A stretch of 64,000 nucleotides of DNA from assembly GCA_020848095.1 (NCBI GenBank), contig JADLAT010000004.1, forward strand, positions 1-64,000. Direction: 5' to 3'. Origin of the DNA: Alphaproteobacteria bacterium. Lineage in GTDB: Bacteria > Pseudomonadota > Alphaproteobacteria > Micavibrionales > Micavibrionaceae. Shown here in pieces: positions 8,000 to 16,906 of this stretch. A program made the translations under genes and the position numbers. Each line of letters begins with the position of its first letter. The first letter of the stretch is position 1. The notes beneath the pieces were generated by a model. That model ran no database searches, was not told the DNA's origin, and saw only the letters and a list, made by a program, of their open reading frames with translations.

Positions 8000-9064
8000 A
8001 TGACAAACACAACCGCGAATCTTGTTCATGAGGCCGATGCACAAAGGCATCACGTCCGCGTAAAATTACCGGCGCTGGTGGAGATAAACGGCACACGTTT
8101 TGAAACCAGAGACTGGTCAACTGCCGGAGCCAGCGTGGCTTTGCCGAGTGCCCACAGTGATGCCTCAGCCTTTAATGAGGGCAGAATGCATGACGCGCTC
8201 ATGATCTTTAATTTCAATGGCTTTACGTTAAGCGTTCCTATGAAAGTCGAGGTCCTGCACACCAAGGCCGAGGAGGGAACCAACTATGTTGGTCTGCGTT
8301 ACATTGACATGACGCAGGACCAAATCGTTATTATGCGCCAGCTGGTCAGCAGCTACGTTACTGGGGAGCTTAGTTCCGTGGGCGAGTTAATCCACGTTGT
8401 CTCCAGAAATAATTTTACAAAACCCAGACAATTACCAAAACGCGAAGACCTTACTGCTGGGGAGCGGTTCTCTGGCTTCCTGAGAAAGGCTGCGGTTCCA
8501 CTCGTTTCACTTTTGCTGCTGGCTTATGTGGCACTCTCTATCTTTGAGCACCAGTTTGTTATCGCTGCGCAAAAGGCTGTGGTTACCGGCGATGGTGTGC
8601 CGGTGGTGGCGCCGGGCGGCGGTGTTGTAAGCTTTAAAGAGCTCTTCGGCGGCGATCAGGTTAAAAAGGGCGATGTCCTGATGACGGTGCTCAGCGATAC
8701 AGGAACTTTAGTCGGTATAGATAGCCCTTGTGATTGTATCGTCGAGGAACGTCTGGTCAATTCCGGCACGGCCGTGGATAAGGGCGATGTTGTTTTGCGC
8801 CTTATTCCGATGGAAAACCCGCTATATGTTGAGGCCCGCGTTTCCTATGAAGATGCTATTCGTATCTCAAAGGGGCAAAAGGCCGTTTTGGATATTCCGG
8901 GTACGACACAGGACATAACCGGGCTGGTTAGCGGTATTTCCATCGATGCCCAGACCGATGCTTCGGCGCGTGTGACCATTCGGCCAACACAAAAACTGCC
9001 TGTTTCCATGGCGGGGTTACCCATTCGCGTACGTATAAATACAATCCTCAAAACAGGAGAGTAG
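8000..9064 (+). CDS. alg44: Alg44, c-di-GMP-binding PilZ and membrane-fusion-like subunit of the synthase
   Basis: 354 residues. The N-terminal PilZ domain has the c-di-GMP motif R16-xxx-R20 followed by D38-W-S40-xx-G43. One membrane segment follows at about 168-188 (PLVSLLLLAYVALSIF). The periplasmic part resembles HlyD/biotinyl-lipoyl membrane-fusion proteins (VVAPGGGVVSFKELFGGDQVKKGDVL). In Pseudomonas, c-di-GMP binding to Alg44 is required for Alg8 to polymerise; the intact motif suggests the same control here. It lies between alg8 (4-base gap) and algG (7-base gap). Confidence 0.95.
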   Translation: MTNTTANLVHEADAQRHHVRVKLPALVEINGTRFETRDWSTAGASVALPSAHSDASAFNEGRMHDALMIFNFNGFTLSVPMKVEVLHTKAEEGTNYVGLRYIDMTQDQIVIMRQLVSSYVTGELSSVGELIHVVSRNNFTKPRQLPKREDLTAGERFSGFLRKAAVPLVSLLLLAYVALSIFEHQFVIAAQKAVVTGDGVPVVAPGGGVVSFKELFGGDQVKKGDVLMTVLSDTGTLVGIDSPCDCIVEERLVNSGTAVDKGDVVLRLIPMENPLYVEARVSYEDAIRISKGQKAVLDIPGTTQDITGLVSGISIDAQTDASARVTIRPTQKLPVSMAGLPIRVRINTILKTGE

Positions 9065-9071
9065 AGACACC

Positions 9072-12000
9072 ATGTTCCGGCTTTTAAAAACGCGCCGATC
9101 TTACCTGCTGACGGCTTTGGCGCTTGGCACGGCCCTTTCTTCTGTTATCGGGGCGGTGGGGCAGGCACAGGCCTTGCCGTTTGGCGGCGGCGGCAAGACT
9201 ATGTCGGAGATGGAGGAAAAAACCCTCGAAGCCGAAACGGGTGCTGACAAGGAAAAAAGCATACAGACTTTAAAATCGTTGCTTGCAGATATAGAAAAGG
9301 GAAAAAAACCGGACAATCCGGCTATAACCGCCCAATATTTGCGCGCAGCCGTGGTGGAGAGCTACCTTACTCTTTTTTCTAAAGAATTTGATGTGGATCA
9401 CCTGGAGAAGGCCAAATCTTTTATTCTGGCTGCTTATAACGACCCTTACGAAAAGGCATGGGCTTACGCCCATATGGCAGGCGATGTCTCCGCCAGTACG
9501 GCTTTTAAAGACGATGCAGCGGTCAAAGATGTTGTAGAGGGATTAATCGGCGATGCGGGGCTGGAGCCTGTAGCTGACCCGATGAAAAAAAGCCGGATCA
9601 ACTATGCGCTGGCCACTATTCTTACAAGAACCAGCGATAAAAAACCCGTTTTCACTGCGCAGGATATGGCGCAGGTCCACGGCTTGAGCGCGGGCATACT
9701 GGATACAACCTCAAAGAAACGCGTTATGCACGCTCTGGCACTGGCGGGTGATGGTATGGAAGGCCTGTACCCTTCATCGTATGCGCCTTTATATGCGCTC
9801 TTGAAAAACGAGAAGGTGTCGACGGATGATCTGGTCGCCCTGCAGAAAAAAGCACTGGAGAAGGATGATCTTGATCTGGCATTGACCAGTTTGCAGATGA
9901 TCGAGAAACAAAAGAAAAGAACAGAGCATTTATTCTCTCTTTTTGAAAAGATGTTTGAACAGGGTGATATAGCCAGAGCGCGCCGCATCGCGGAACGGAT
10001 TGAAAATCCGGCTAAAGGCGTTGATTCCTGGAGCCTGCTTGGCGGTCATTATTTGATCGAAGGGTATGATGCCCAAAGCAAGGAGGCCTATGCAAAGGCC
10101 GAAAGCTTTGTAGCCCGGATTGACAGAGAAGAAAGCCGGTTAAAGGCTCAAAAACTTATCGACGACAGAAGAGCGCGGGATACAGAAAAGGCTGAAAAAA
10201 AAAGTGAATCTTTAGGGGCAGAAGACCAGAAACGCGCCGATAATGCTCTGAAAATCTTCGAATCCGAAGGTGTGATCCCGGCAGTTACCATAGCGCGCAC
10301 CATTGAAGACACAATCGGGCGCGTCAAGATTTTCCGCAAAATCGCAGAACTGCAAACGGCAAGGAATGATCGCTACGGCATTTTAGCGCACAACAAAGCG
10401 GGCGAAAGCGGCAGTTACCGTCTTGATACCGCAAAAGACGACCGCCTTTCTCTGGCATCTGTTGAAGATACGAGAGCCTATGAAAAGATCACTGCTGAGG
10501 CGATGAACGATAAACCCGAAGGGGTAATTATCCGTAAGGGGTCGGAATCCTCTATCGGCAAAGAACTACCCGAAGAGCCGCTTATCGCAAGATTGGAAGC
10601 CACGGGCGAGAGTATCCGCGCCATGATCCCTTTGCCGGATTTCGCCAAAATAGAAATTTCATATTACGAAAACAATATCTTTAGCCAGAAATTTCAGGAA
10701 GTTTACGGTAATGCGGGCTTTGTGATGCAGCAGGGCACAACCGCACCGGAGGTTATTGTCATCGAAAAGGGCCGAGCCGACCTGCCCATGATTTATGAGA
10801 CCCTTAAAACGCGCGGTTATGGTGATTATATGCGCCGGGATGGCGATGTTTACACACTTTATCGGCCAATTGTGGTTGGTCCGAAGGCCACGCTGATTAT
10901 TACGGGTGATGATGTGAAAACATTGCGCCTTTCAACGCAATCGGGGGCGTTTATCGCCAATGCCGGGCATCTATATATGTTCGCCAGCCGCCTTGTCGGC
11001 TGGAATGATGCAAAAAATGAACCCATGTGGGCGGAATACAAAGACAAAAGAAATTTCCGGCCTTTCCTGACCAACTGGAGCCAGTCTAAAACCTATATAG
11101 GCAATTCCGAGATTGTTGCTCTGGGCTATGGTAACGGAAAATCTTACGGTTTTTCAATGTCAGCTGGGCCTAACAAATGGTTTAAGCTCGGAAATGATCC
11201 CGCCAGCCAGCGCCCCACCGGCATTGTGGCGAATAATTCTTTTGATAACACGCTTTATGGATTTTATTCTTATGAGGCTGATGACGCGGTCCTCACCGGC
11301 AATGAATATGTCGATAATATCGTTTATGGCGTGGACCCGCATGACCGTTCGCGGCGGCTGGCTATCGGCTATAACACCGCTTACGGCACCCATAAAAAAC
11401 ATGGCATCATTATTTCGCGAGAGGTGAATAACTCGCTTATTTTCGGAAACGTAACTTTTGAAAATAAAGGCACCGGCATCATGCTGGACCGTGATAGCAA
11501 TGGTACTTTCGTGTATGGAAACACAAGCTTTCACAATGCGCAGGAAGGCATGACCATCTTCGAAAGCGATTGCGCAATGATCGCCGCCAACCGCATGTTT
11601 GAAAACAAAGGCGCAGGTTTTCGTATCCGCAATAGCTATAATATAGGCTTGTATTATAACGACATCGCGCATAACAAGGCGACGGGCGTGTCTATGTATT
11701 CTGCGACATTAAAGGGCGACCCGGTGCACCAGCACAGGGATTTTGCGCTCGATCCGTATGATGAATTGACGGGTGTAACAGCGGTTGGCAACACGATAAA
11801 AGCCAATGGCTCAGGTATAATGGCCGATGCGGTCACAGGGTTATTCCTAAAGGATAATAACTTTATCGCGCAATCACCGAAAATACTAAGAGGCAGCCTG
11901 TTCAGTGATAATCCGGAGCTGTTATTCCGTTACGATCAAAAAAAATACGGCCTGTCTATTAATAGAACATGCCCGGTGCTGCCGGAAATACTTTACGTGC

Positions 12001-12149
12001 AGGGGTGCCGGTTCCGGGATAATGGCGCTTTGCGCGGTGATGGTCTGGACCATTTGTCCGAACGGATACAAGCGAGCGCCTGCGCGCATTCAATCACGGA
12101 TCAGAAAGAAGCCCCTGCCCATGGAGAAGAAAATGATGATGAAGAATAA
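9072..12149 (+). CDS. algG: AlgG mannuronan C5-epimerase with a large N-terminal helical extension
   Basis: 1025 residues, nearly twice the usual AlgG length (543 in Pseudomonas). A signal peptide ends near AQA-LPFGG. Residues ~40-520 are helical and charged, with TPR-like spacing (ALASLQ..LEK..FEQGDIARARRIAERI). From ~550 to 985 it is AlgG: Y-RPIVVGP, FRPFLTNW, YIGNSEIVALGYG, NSFDNTLYGFYSYEADD, then the active-site motif D755-P-H-D758 and KKHGIIISREVNNS, with beta-helix repeats to about 900. AlgG converts D-mannuronate to L-guluronate in the periplasm and belongs to the polymer-protecting complex with AlgK and AlgX. The extension may replace or add scaffold contacts. The reading frame is continuous, so this is a fusion rather than two genes. 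Confidence 0.93.
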   Translation: MFRLLKTRRSYLLTALALGTALSSVIGAVGQAQALPFGGGGKTMSEMEEKTLEAETGADKEKSIQTLKSLLADIEKGKKPDNPAITAQYLRAAVVESYLTLFSKEFDVDHLEKAKSFILAAYNDPYEKAWAYAHMAGDVSASTAFKDDAAVKDVVEGLIGDAGLEPVADPMKKSRINYALATILTRTSDKKPVFTAQDMAQVHGLSAGILDTTSKKRVMHALALAGDGMEGLYPSSYAPLYALLKNEKVSTDDLVALQKKALEKDDLDLALTSLQMIEKQKKRTEHLFSLFEKMFEQGDIARARRIAERIENPAKGVDSWSLLGGHYLIEGYDAQSKEAYAKAESFVARIDREESRLKAQKLIDDRRARDTEKAEKKSESLGAEDQKRADNALKIFESEGVIPAVTIARTIEDTIGRVKIFRKIAELQTARNDRYGILAHNKAGESGSYRLDTAKDDRLSLASVEDTRAYEKITAEAMNDKPEGVIIRKGSESSIGKELPEEPLIARLEATGESIRAMIPLPDFAKIEISYYENNIFSQKFQEVYGNAGFVMQQGTTAPEVIVIEKGRADLPMIYETLKTRGYGDYMRRDGDVYTLYRPIVVGPKATLIITGDDVKTLRLSTQSGAFIANAGHLYMFASRLVGWNDAKNEPMWAEYKDKRNFRPFLTNWSQSKTYIGNSEIVALGYGNGKSYGFSMSAGPNKWFKLGNDPASQRPTGIVANNSFDNTLYGFYSYEADDAVLTGNEYVDNIVYGVDPHDRSRRLAIGYNTAYGTHKKHGIIISREVNNSLIFGNVTFENKGTGIMLDRDSNGTFVYGNTSFHNAQEGMTIFESDCAMIAANRMFENKGAGFRIRNSYNIGLYYNDIAHNKATGVSMYSATLKGDPVHQHRDFALDPYDELTGVTAVGNTIKANGSGIMADAVTGLFLKDNNFIAQSPKILRGSLFSDNPELLFRYDQKKYGLSINRTCPVLPEILYVQGCRFRDNGALRGDGLDHLSERIQASACAHSITDQKEAPAHGEENDDEE

Positions 12150-13254
12150 AAACCTGCTTTTAGGTATGGCTGCGCTTTTGTCCACTTTCGTTGTAACGGC
12201 GCCCGCATCGGCTAAATCTGTTGATCTTTTTGATGTGAAAGCCCGCCGGGCTGAACTTCAAAAGCCGGAGTTTGCAACCATACGTGCGGCCTGTATGGCG
12301 CAGGATATTAGCCAGCCGGATGAAAAAATTCCAGCCCCTGTCGAAGGGCTGAAAGAAACTGAAGGCTACGGCACAGACCGTAGCATGAGCGATTTTGCAT
12401 GGTTCATCATGATCCACGGCGGCAGAGCACTGGCGGGGGATGAAAAATCCGAATCTCTTGTGAAAAATGCTCTGTTACAATGGTCGGGCGCGAAGGCGCT
12501 TCAGGAAACAGAAGAGGTGCATGATGCTTATTACGCACTGAAACGGGCACTTTTACCCACGATCGTTAGCTATACGATCGTGCGCGAAGGGATGTCTTCG
12601 GCGGAACGCAAGCAGGTGGAAGACTGGCTGGACCCGTTGGTACGGCGCGTTGATAAAAAATTTGATGGCGATGTCGATCATAATAATCACCGTTATCTCG
12701 CTGATTCCGTTTTGACGCTTTGGGGAAGCATTGCCGGAGATTCAGAACTCTATAATAAAGGGCGGGAGCGTTACGAGATCGCATTGGATCAAATGAAACC
12801 CGATGGCGCGCTGCCGCTGGAGACGCGGCGCGGCGCTCGTTCTCTATGGTATATGCGGCAATCTGTTGCTGATCTGGGGCTGATTGCAGAAATTTACGAT
12901 CGTAACGGGGATGATCTTTATGGGCTGGAACGTGATGGAAAATCCTTGCCGCTTTTGGCCAATTACCTTGTATCGGCCATTCGCGCCCCGCTTGTCGTTA
13001 TTCCGGACGCCTCGGAAAATGTCATTCCCGGACCTTCGCCTGATTTCATGGCGCAGGATCTTGAGTTTCTGGCGCGACGCGGCGGCAGACGGCATTACAT
13101 GGGATTTTCACATTTCTACATCCGGCATTACGGCCTGAAAGAACTCTCTGCGGCGCGTTTAAATGCGCTGATGCAGGAAACCGGCTTTAAGGAATTGCCC
13201 CTGATTGATGATTATACTGGCGGCAATGCCACCTGTTTCTGGGGGCAGCCATGA
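12133..13254 (+). CDS. algL: AlgL periplasmic alginate lyase
   Basis: About 373 residues with a signal peptide (LLLGMAALLSTFVVTAPASA). Fold and motif match PF05426 alginate lyases: N185-H186 in DHNNHRY, R233 and Y240 in RRGARSLWY. The spacing of His, Arg and Tyr (47 and 7) equals that of H192, R239 and Y246 in the Sphingomonas A1-III enzyme. AlgL cleaves polymannuronate by beta-elimination and clears polymer stranded in the periplasm. The frame is open from 11905, but those upstream codons lie inside algG. The start at 12133 has GGAG at 12123-12126 with 6-base spacing; ATG 12121 is an alternative. It overlaps the end of algG by 17 bases and the next gene by ATGA. Confidence 0.92.
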   Translation: MMMKNKNLLLGMAALLSTFVVTAPASAKSVDLFDVKARRAELQKPEFATIRAACMAQDISQPDEKIPAPVEGLKETEGYGTDRSMSDFAWFIMIHGGRALAGDEKSESLVKNALLQWSGAKALQETEEVHDAYYALKRALLPTIVSYTIVREGMSSAERKQVEDWLDPLVRRVDKKFDGDVDHNNHRYLADSVLTLWGSIAGDSELYNKGRERYEIALDQMKPDGALPLETRRGARSLWYMRQSVADLGLIAEIYDRNGDDLYGLERDGKSLPLLANYLVSAIRAPLVVIPDASENVIPGPSPDFMAQDLEFLARRGGRRHYMGFSHFYIRHYGLKELSAARLNALMQETGFKELPLIDDYTGGNATCFWGQP

Positions 13255-14294
13255 ACACACGCCACCTGATAGCGGCGCTTTTTCTTGCGCCTTGCCTCGT
13301 TTTTGCGGGAAGCCCTTCTGTCAATGCGCAAGAGGCGCGGGATGTTTGTCCTGCTGTTCCCTCGGCGCACCCTCCGGCGGCGGCACCTGATTTAGCGGCG
13401 CTGAAGGAAGAGGCACAGGACGGCAGCATTGGCTCGGCCATTTCACTGGCCAATGAATATGCAAGGCTCAAAAACTTCCCGGAGGCCGAAAAATGGTACC
13501 GCCTGGTTCTTTATAAGGGCGATGGCAAAGGCGCGCTGGGCCTCTACGAACTTAGTAAAAAAGGGGCAATTAAACTCGATGATGCCGAAGGCGTGAAGCG
13601 TTACGGGCTGGGCCTGATTGAGGCTGATGCGTCCAAAGGTAACGGCGGGTCGGCGATGACAATGGCGGAGTTGTATCTGACCGGTCAATCCTACGCAACA
13701 GATTATGATAAGGCCAGAGAGTGGTTTATTATCGCCGCGCAAGCCGGAAAACCCGCCGCCTTCTATGAATTGGGCTTGCTGCATTCAAACGGCCTTTACC
13801 ATGAAATTGCTCCGGTTCAGGCACTGCGTTATTTTAAAGCAGCAGCGGCAGCAGGCATCGCGCCGGCAACGCGTCAGGTGGCCATTGCCTATCACATGGG
13901 CAGCGGCGTCGCCAAAGATCTGGATCAGGCCATAATCTGCTACACGCGCAGCGCAGAGCAGGGCGATGTCATGGCCATGCGTGATCTGGGAAATATATAC
14001 CGGATTGACCGCCCCAATGCGGGGTTGAGCGAGTCCTGGTATAAACGGGCCGCGGCTCTCGGCGATGTGGATGCCCATTACGCGCTGGGGATGCTGTATG
14101 AAAACACAAACCCGCCGGCATCCCAAAATCATTTAGCGGAAGCTGTAAAACTCAAGCATCATCTGGCGCGCGTAAAAAGCGACCCGTCCTATGTTCCGGC
14201 ACCTGAAGTTAAAGCACCGCCGAAAACAGCGGCTCCTTCCGTGCCCCCGGCATCAACCCCAGAACCGGCACAGCCTGAACCCTTAAAACCATGA
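13251..14294 (+). CDS. Periplasmic Sel1-repeat protein of the alginate operon
   Basis: 347 residues. A signal peptide (LIAALFLAPCLVFAGSPSVNA) is followed by about six Sel1-like repeats (SAMTMAELYLTGQSYATDYDKAREWF, PAAFYELGLLHSNG) to residue ~300 and a Pro/Ala-rich tail (PAPEVKAPPKTAAPS). There is no lipobox. It is coupled by ATGA overlaps to algL before and algJ after, so it is a core member of the operon. Pseudomonas has no counterpart at this place. Sel1 repeats mediate protein contacts, so a scaffold for the modification complex is likely but unproven. It could also be a second AlgK-like protein. Confidence 0.85.
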   Translation: MNTRHLIAALFLAPCLVFAGSPSVNAQEARDVCPAVPSAHPPAAAPDLAALKEEAQDGSIGSAISLANEYARLKNFPEAEKWYRLVLYKGDGKGALGLYELSKKGAIKLDDAEGVKRYGLGLIEADASKGNGGSAMTMAELYLTGQSYATDYDKAREWFIIAAQAGKPAAFYELGLLHSNGLYHEIAPVQALRYFKAAAAAGIAPATRQVAIAYHMGSGVAKDLDQAIICYTRSAEQGDVMAMRDLGNIYRIDRPNAGLSESWYKRAAALGDVDAHYALGMLYENTNPPASQNHLAEAVKLKHHLARVKSDPSYVPAPEVKAPPKTAAPSVPPASTPEPAQPEPLKP

Positions 14295-15409
14295 TTCAGA
14301 AAATATCTCCGATTTGCGGGCGCTATATGGTCTTTTTCCTGACCGCGTGCTGCTTTTTATCCTTAACGACCATAATCGTAAAACGCAGCGATCTGGTGCC
14401 GGAGGCACAAGGCTGGCGTGCGGTTCTAAACGGGCAGGTCGTATCCCAGTTTGAAAAAAAATTCGAAGAACATCTTTTATTCCGAGACCAGATTGTTGGT
14501 GTCTGGGGCGCTATTCAATACGGTTTGCTCAAAAGCGGTGGCAAGAAAGTCGTGGTAGGAACGGATGACTGGCTTTATACGAGCGAGGAATTTGAGCATC
14601 TATCCGGCGCGCAGGATGCTGAAGAGCGACTGATGCGGCTGATAACAAAAATTAACAGCCACCTTAAATCTCATAATATTACACTGGCTGTAACGCTTGT
14701 TCCCGCCAAGGCCAGAATATATCCGGAGCATTTGGGACGGCATCATTTACCGCAAGAGCGTGAGGGCGTATATGACCGCGTTCGTTCATCCTTGATTTCA
14801 ATGAATATTCCCGCGCCGGATATGGTGGATATATTCTTGAAAGAAAAAACGGAGCAGCCGCTTTATCTGCGGCTGGATACGCATTGGACCCCGGCAGGTG
14901 CGGCGCTTGCGGCTCAGGTATTGCGCCAAAGCCTCGACCAGACATTCTTGGAAAGTTTAAAGCAGGAGGCCGGTTTTAAAACCGAAAACCTGCCACCGGA
15001 AATTATCGAAGGTGATCTGGAAAAATACATTAAAACAGGGTTCTTTCATGCCTTTCTGGCCCCGCCGCAAGAGCGCGTATCTTTAACAAAAACGCTGAAA
15101 ATGACAGCGGATGATAGCGGAGACGGCCTGTTCGGGGCGGAGACATTGCCCGTGGTGCTGGTGGGCACATCGTATAGCGCCATCGATAAATGGAATTTTG
15201 AAGGCGCATTGAAAACCGCGCTTCAGGCCGATGTTCTCAATCTGGCCGATGAAGGTCAGGGGCCGTTGGAGCCGATGGCTGATTTTTTAGAAAAAACAAA
15301 TCTGGAAAATACGGATATAAAGCTGGTGATCTGGGAAATTCCGGAACGTTTCGTTTCGGTTTCTTACCCGGATGTAAAATTCCCCACCGCCATTGAGGAT
15401 CATCAATAA
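14291..15409 (+). CDS. algJ: AlgJ-like alginate O-acetyltransferase (SGNH-like)
   Basis: 372 residues, anchored by an uncleaved N-terminal membrane segment (VFFLTACCFLSLTTII) with the rest in the periplasm. It has the AlgX/AlgJ-type SGNH-like signature: D196-T-H198-W in LRLDTHWTPAG and the nucleophile S294 in VGTSYS. AlgJ takes acetyl groups delivered through AlgI and passes them on during alginate acetylation. It lies directly before algI (stop and start overlap as TAATG), as algI and algJ are neighbours in Pseudomonas. AlgJ and AlgX are homologues; the lack of a C-terminal carbohydrate-binding module here favours AlgJ. Confidence 0.9.
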   Translation: MIQKISPICGRYMVFFLTACCFLSLTTIIVKRSDLVPEAQGWRAVLNGQVVSQFEKKFEEHLLFRDQIVGVWGAIQYGLLKSGGKKVVVGTDDWLYTSEEFEHLSGAQDAEERLMRLITKINSHLKSHNITLAVTLVPAKARIYPEHLGRHHLPQEREGVYDRVRSSLISMNIPAPDMVDIFLKEKTEQPLYLRLDTHWTPAGAALAAQVLRQSLDQTFLESLKQEAGFKTENLPPEIIEGDLEKYIKTGFFHAFLAPPQERVSLTKTLKMTADDSGDGLFGAETLPVVLVGTSYSAIDKWNFEGALKTALQADVLNLADEGQGPLEPMADFLEKTNLENTDIKLVIWEIPERFVSVSYPDVKFPTAIEDHQ

Positions 15410-16836
15410 TGGTATTTTCTTCCGCAATTTTTGTAATGGTATTTTTGCCGTTATTTCTATTGGCGTATTATCTTACGCCAAAACGGTATCACTCTTTGAT
15501 CATCCTGCTGGCCAGCTATGGTTTCTACGGCTGGTGGCGGGTTGATTTTATGGCGCTTTTCGCCGGCGTAACCTTGTTTAATTATGTGATTTCTCTGTTC
15601 ATTATCCGTCATGACAGCCATAGCGGAAAAATTATGGCGATCGGTGTGATCGGAAACCTTCTGACGCTCGGATATTTTAAATATTTTAATTTCGGTGTGA
15701 ACTCTCTTAATCTCTTACTGGGGCATACGGGCGCAGGGGAGATTACGGCCTGGACGGTGATTCTACCGATTGGTATTTCTTTTTATATATTTCAATCGAT
15801 AAGCTATCTTATTGATGTCCATCGTGGCGATGCGCGCCCGGCGGACAGCTTTATGGATTTTGCCGCCTTTATCTCTCTCTTCCCTCAACTGATCGCCGGG
15901 CCCGTTCTGCGGTATAAGGACGTTGCCGACCAATTCCGGGACCGTGTTCACAGCTGGGGAAAATTTAATGAGGGCGCTATCCGCTTTGCGATGGGGTTTT
16001 GTAAAAAAATCTTTATTGCCGATACGCTGGCCCCCATTGCCGATACAGCCTTTGCTTTGCACGACCCCAGCTTTATGGATTCATGGGTAGGGGTTCTGGC
16101 CTATACGGCCCAGCTTTATTTTGATTTCTCCGGCTACAGTGATATGGCGGTGGGGTTGGGGCTGATGATGGGTTTCCGTTTTATTGAAAACTTTAATCAT
16201 CCCTATATCAGCCGCAGCATCACCGAGTTCTGGCGGCGCTGGCACATAAGCCTTTCAACATGGCTGCGGGACTATCTGTATATTCCCCTTGGCGGTAATC
16301 GTAAGGGCAAGCGCCGGACGTATATTAACCTGTTTCTGACTATGGTTCTGGGCGGATTATGGCATGGCGCGAATTGGACTTTTGTTCTCTGGGGGGCATG
16401 GCATGGCGGCATTATGGCTGTTGAACGCGCATTTGGCGCAAAAAAGGACACGCCCTACCCAAAATTGATTGCGCTGCCTCTGACATTTCTAATGATCTTG
16501 TCGGGCTGGGTTTTATTCCGCGCAACTACGGTATCGGGCGCGTTTGATATATATGCAGGAATGGTGGGGCTGCAGGGCATGGCCCTATCTGATGAACTGG
16601 TCTGGTCCATCACCAATCTTCAGATTGTGACGTTACTTATTGCCGGAGTGATTATCTTTGCCCCCATTTTCAGTAGGGCCAAATATGCCGAAGCTCCACC
16701 AGTTGTAGGCGAGGAGCGAAGCTGGGCATATGGGCTGTCCCCGGCCAGACAAATCATAGTTTGCGCATTATTTACGTTGGGGCTATGCAAGCTGATCGCA
16801 CAGTCTTTCTCTCCGTTTTTGTATTTTCAATTCTAA
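15409..16836 (+). CDS. algI: AlgI, membrane-bound O-acyltransferase
   Basis: 475-residue polytopic MBOAT protein that moves acetyl groups across the inner membrane to AlgJ/AlgX for O-acetylation of mannuronate. Visible signatures are FPQLIAGPVLRY, YSDMAVGLGLMMGF, NFNHPY, FWRRWHISLSTWLRDYLYIPLGG and the catalytic His319 in GGLWHGANWTFVLWG. About ten hydrophobic segments are present. The start is ATG 15409 overlapping the algJ stop by one base. It is slightly shorter than Pseudomonas AlgI (520). Confidence 0.96.
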   Translation: MVFSSAIFVMVFLPLFLLAYYLTPKRYHSLIILLASYGFYGWWRVDFMALFAGVTLFNYVISLFIIRHDSHSGKIMAIGVIGNLLTLGYFKYFNFGVNSLNLLLGHTGAGEITAWTVILPIGISFYIFQSISYLIDVHRGDARPADSFMDFAAFISLFPQLIAGPVLRYKDVADQFRDRVHSWGKFNEGAIRFAMGFCKKIFIADTLAPIADTAFALHDPSFMDSWVGVLAYTAQLYFDFSGYSDMAVGLGLMMGFRFIENFNHPYISRSITEFWRRWHISLSTWLRDYLYIPLGGNRKGKRRTYINLFLTMVLGGLWHGANWTFVLWGAWHGGIMAVERAFGAKKDTPYPKLIALPLTFLMILSGWVLFRATTVSGAFDIYAGMVGLQGMALSDELVWSITNLQIVTLLIAGVIIFAPIFSRAKYAEAPPVVGEERSWAYGLSPARQIIVCALFTLGLCKLIAQSFSPFLYFQF

Positions 16837-16906
16837 AGGAATGCATGAAAGTTTGACGGCAAATAAACCCTCTGTTAGAAGAGTGACGCTCAAGAGATCG
16901 GAATTT

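Noticed and set aside
11905..12132. Upstream extension of the algL frame
   Set aside because: It lies inside algG, lacks a ribosome site, and a normal signal peptide begins only at 12133.
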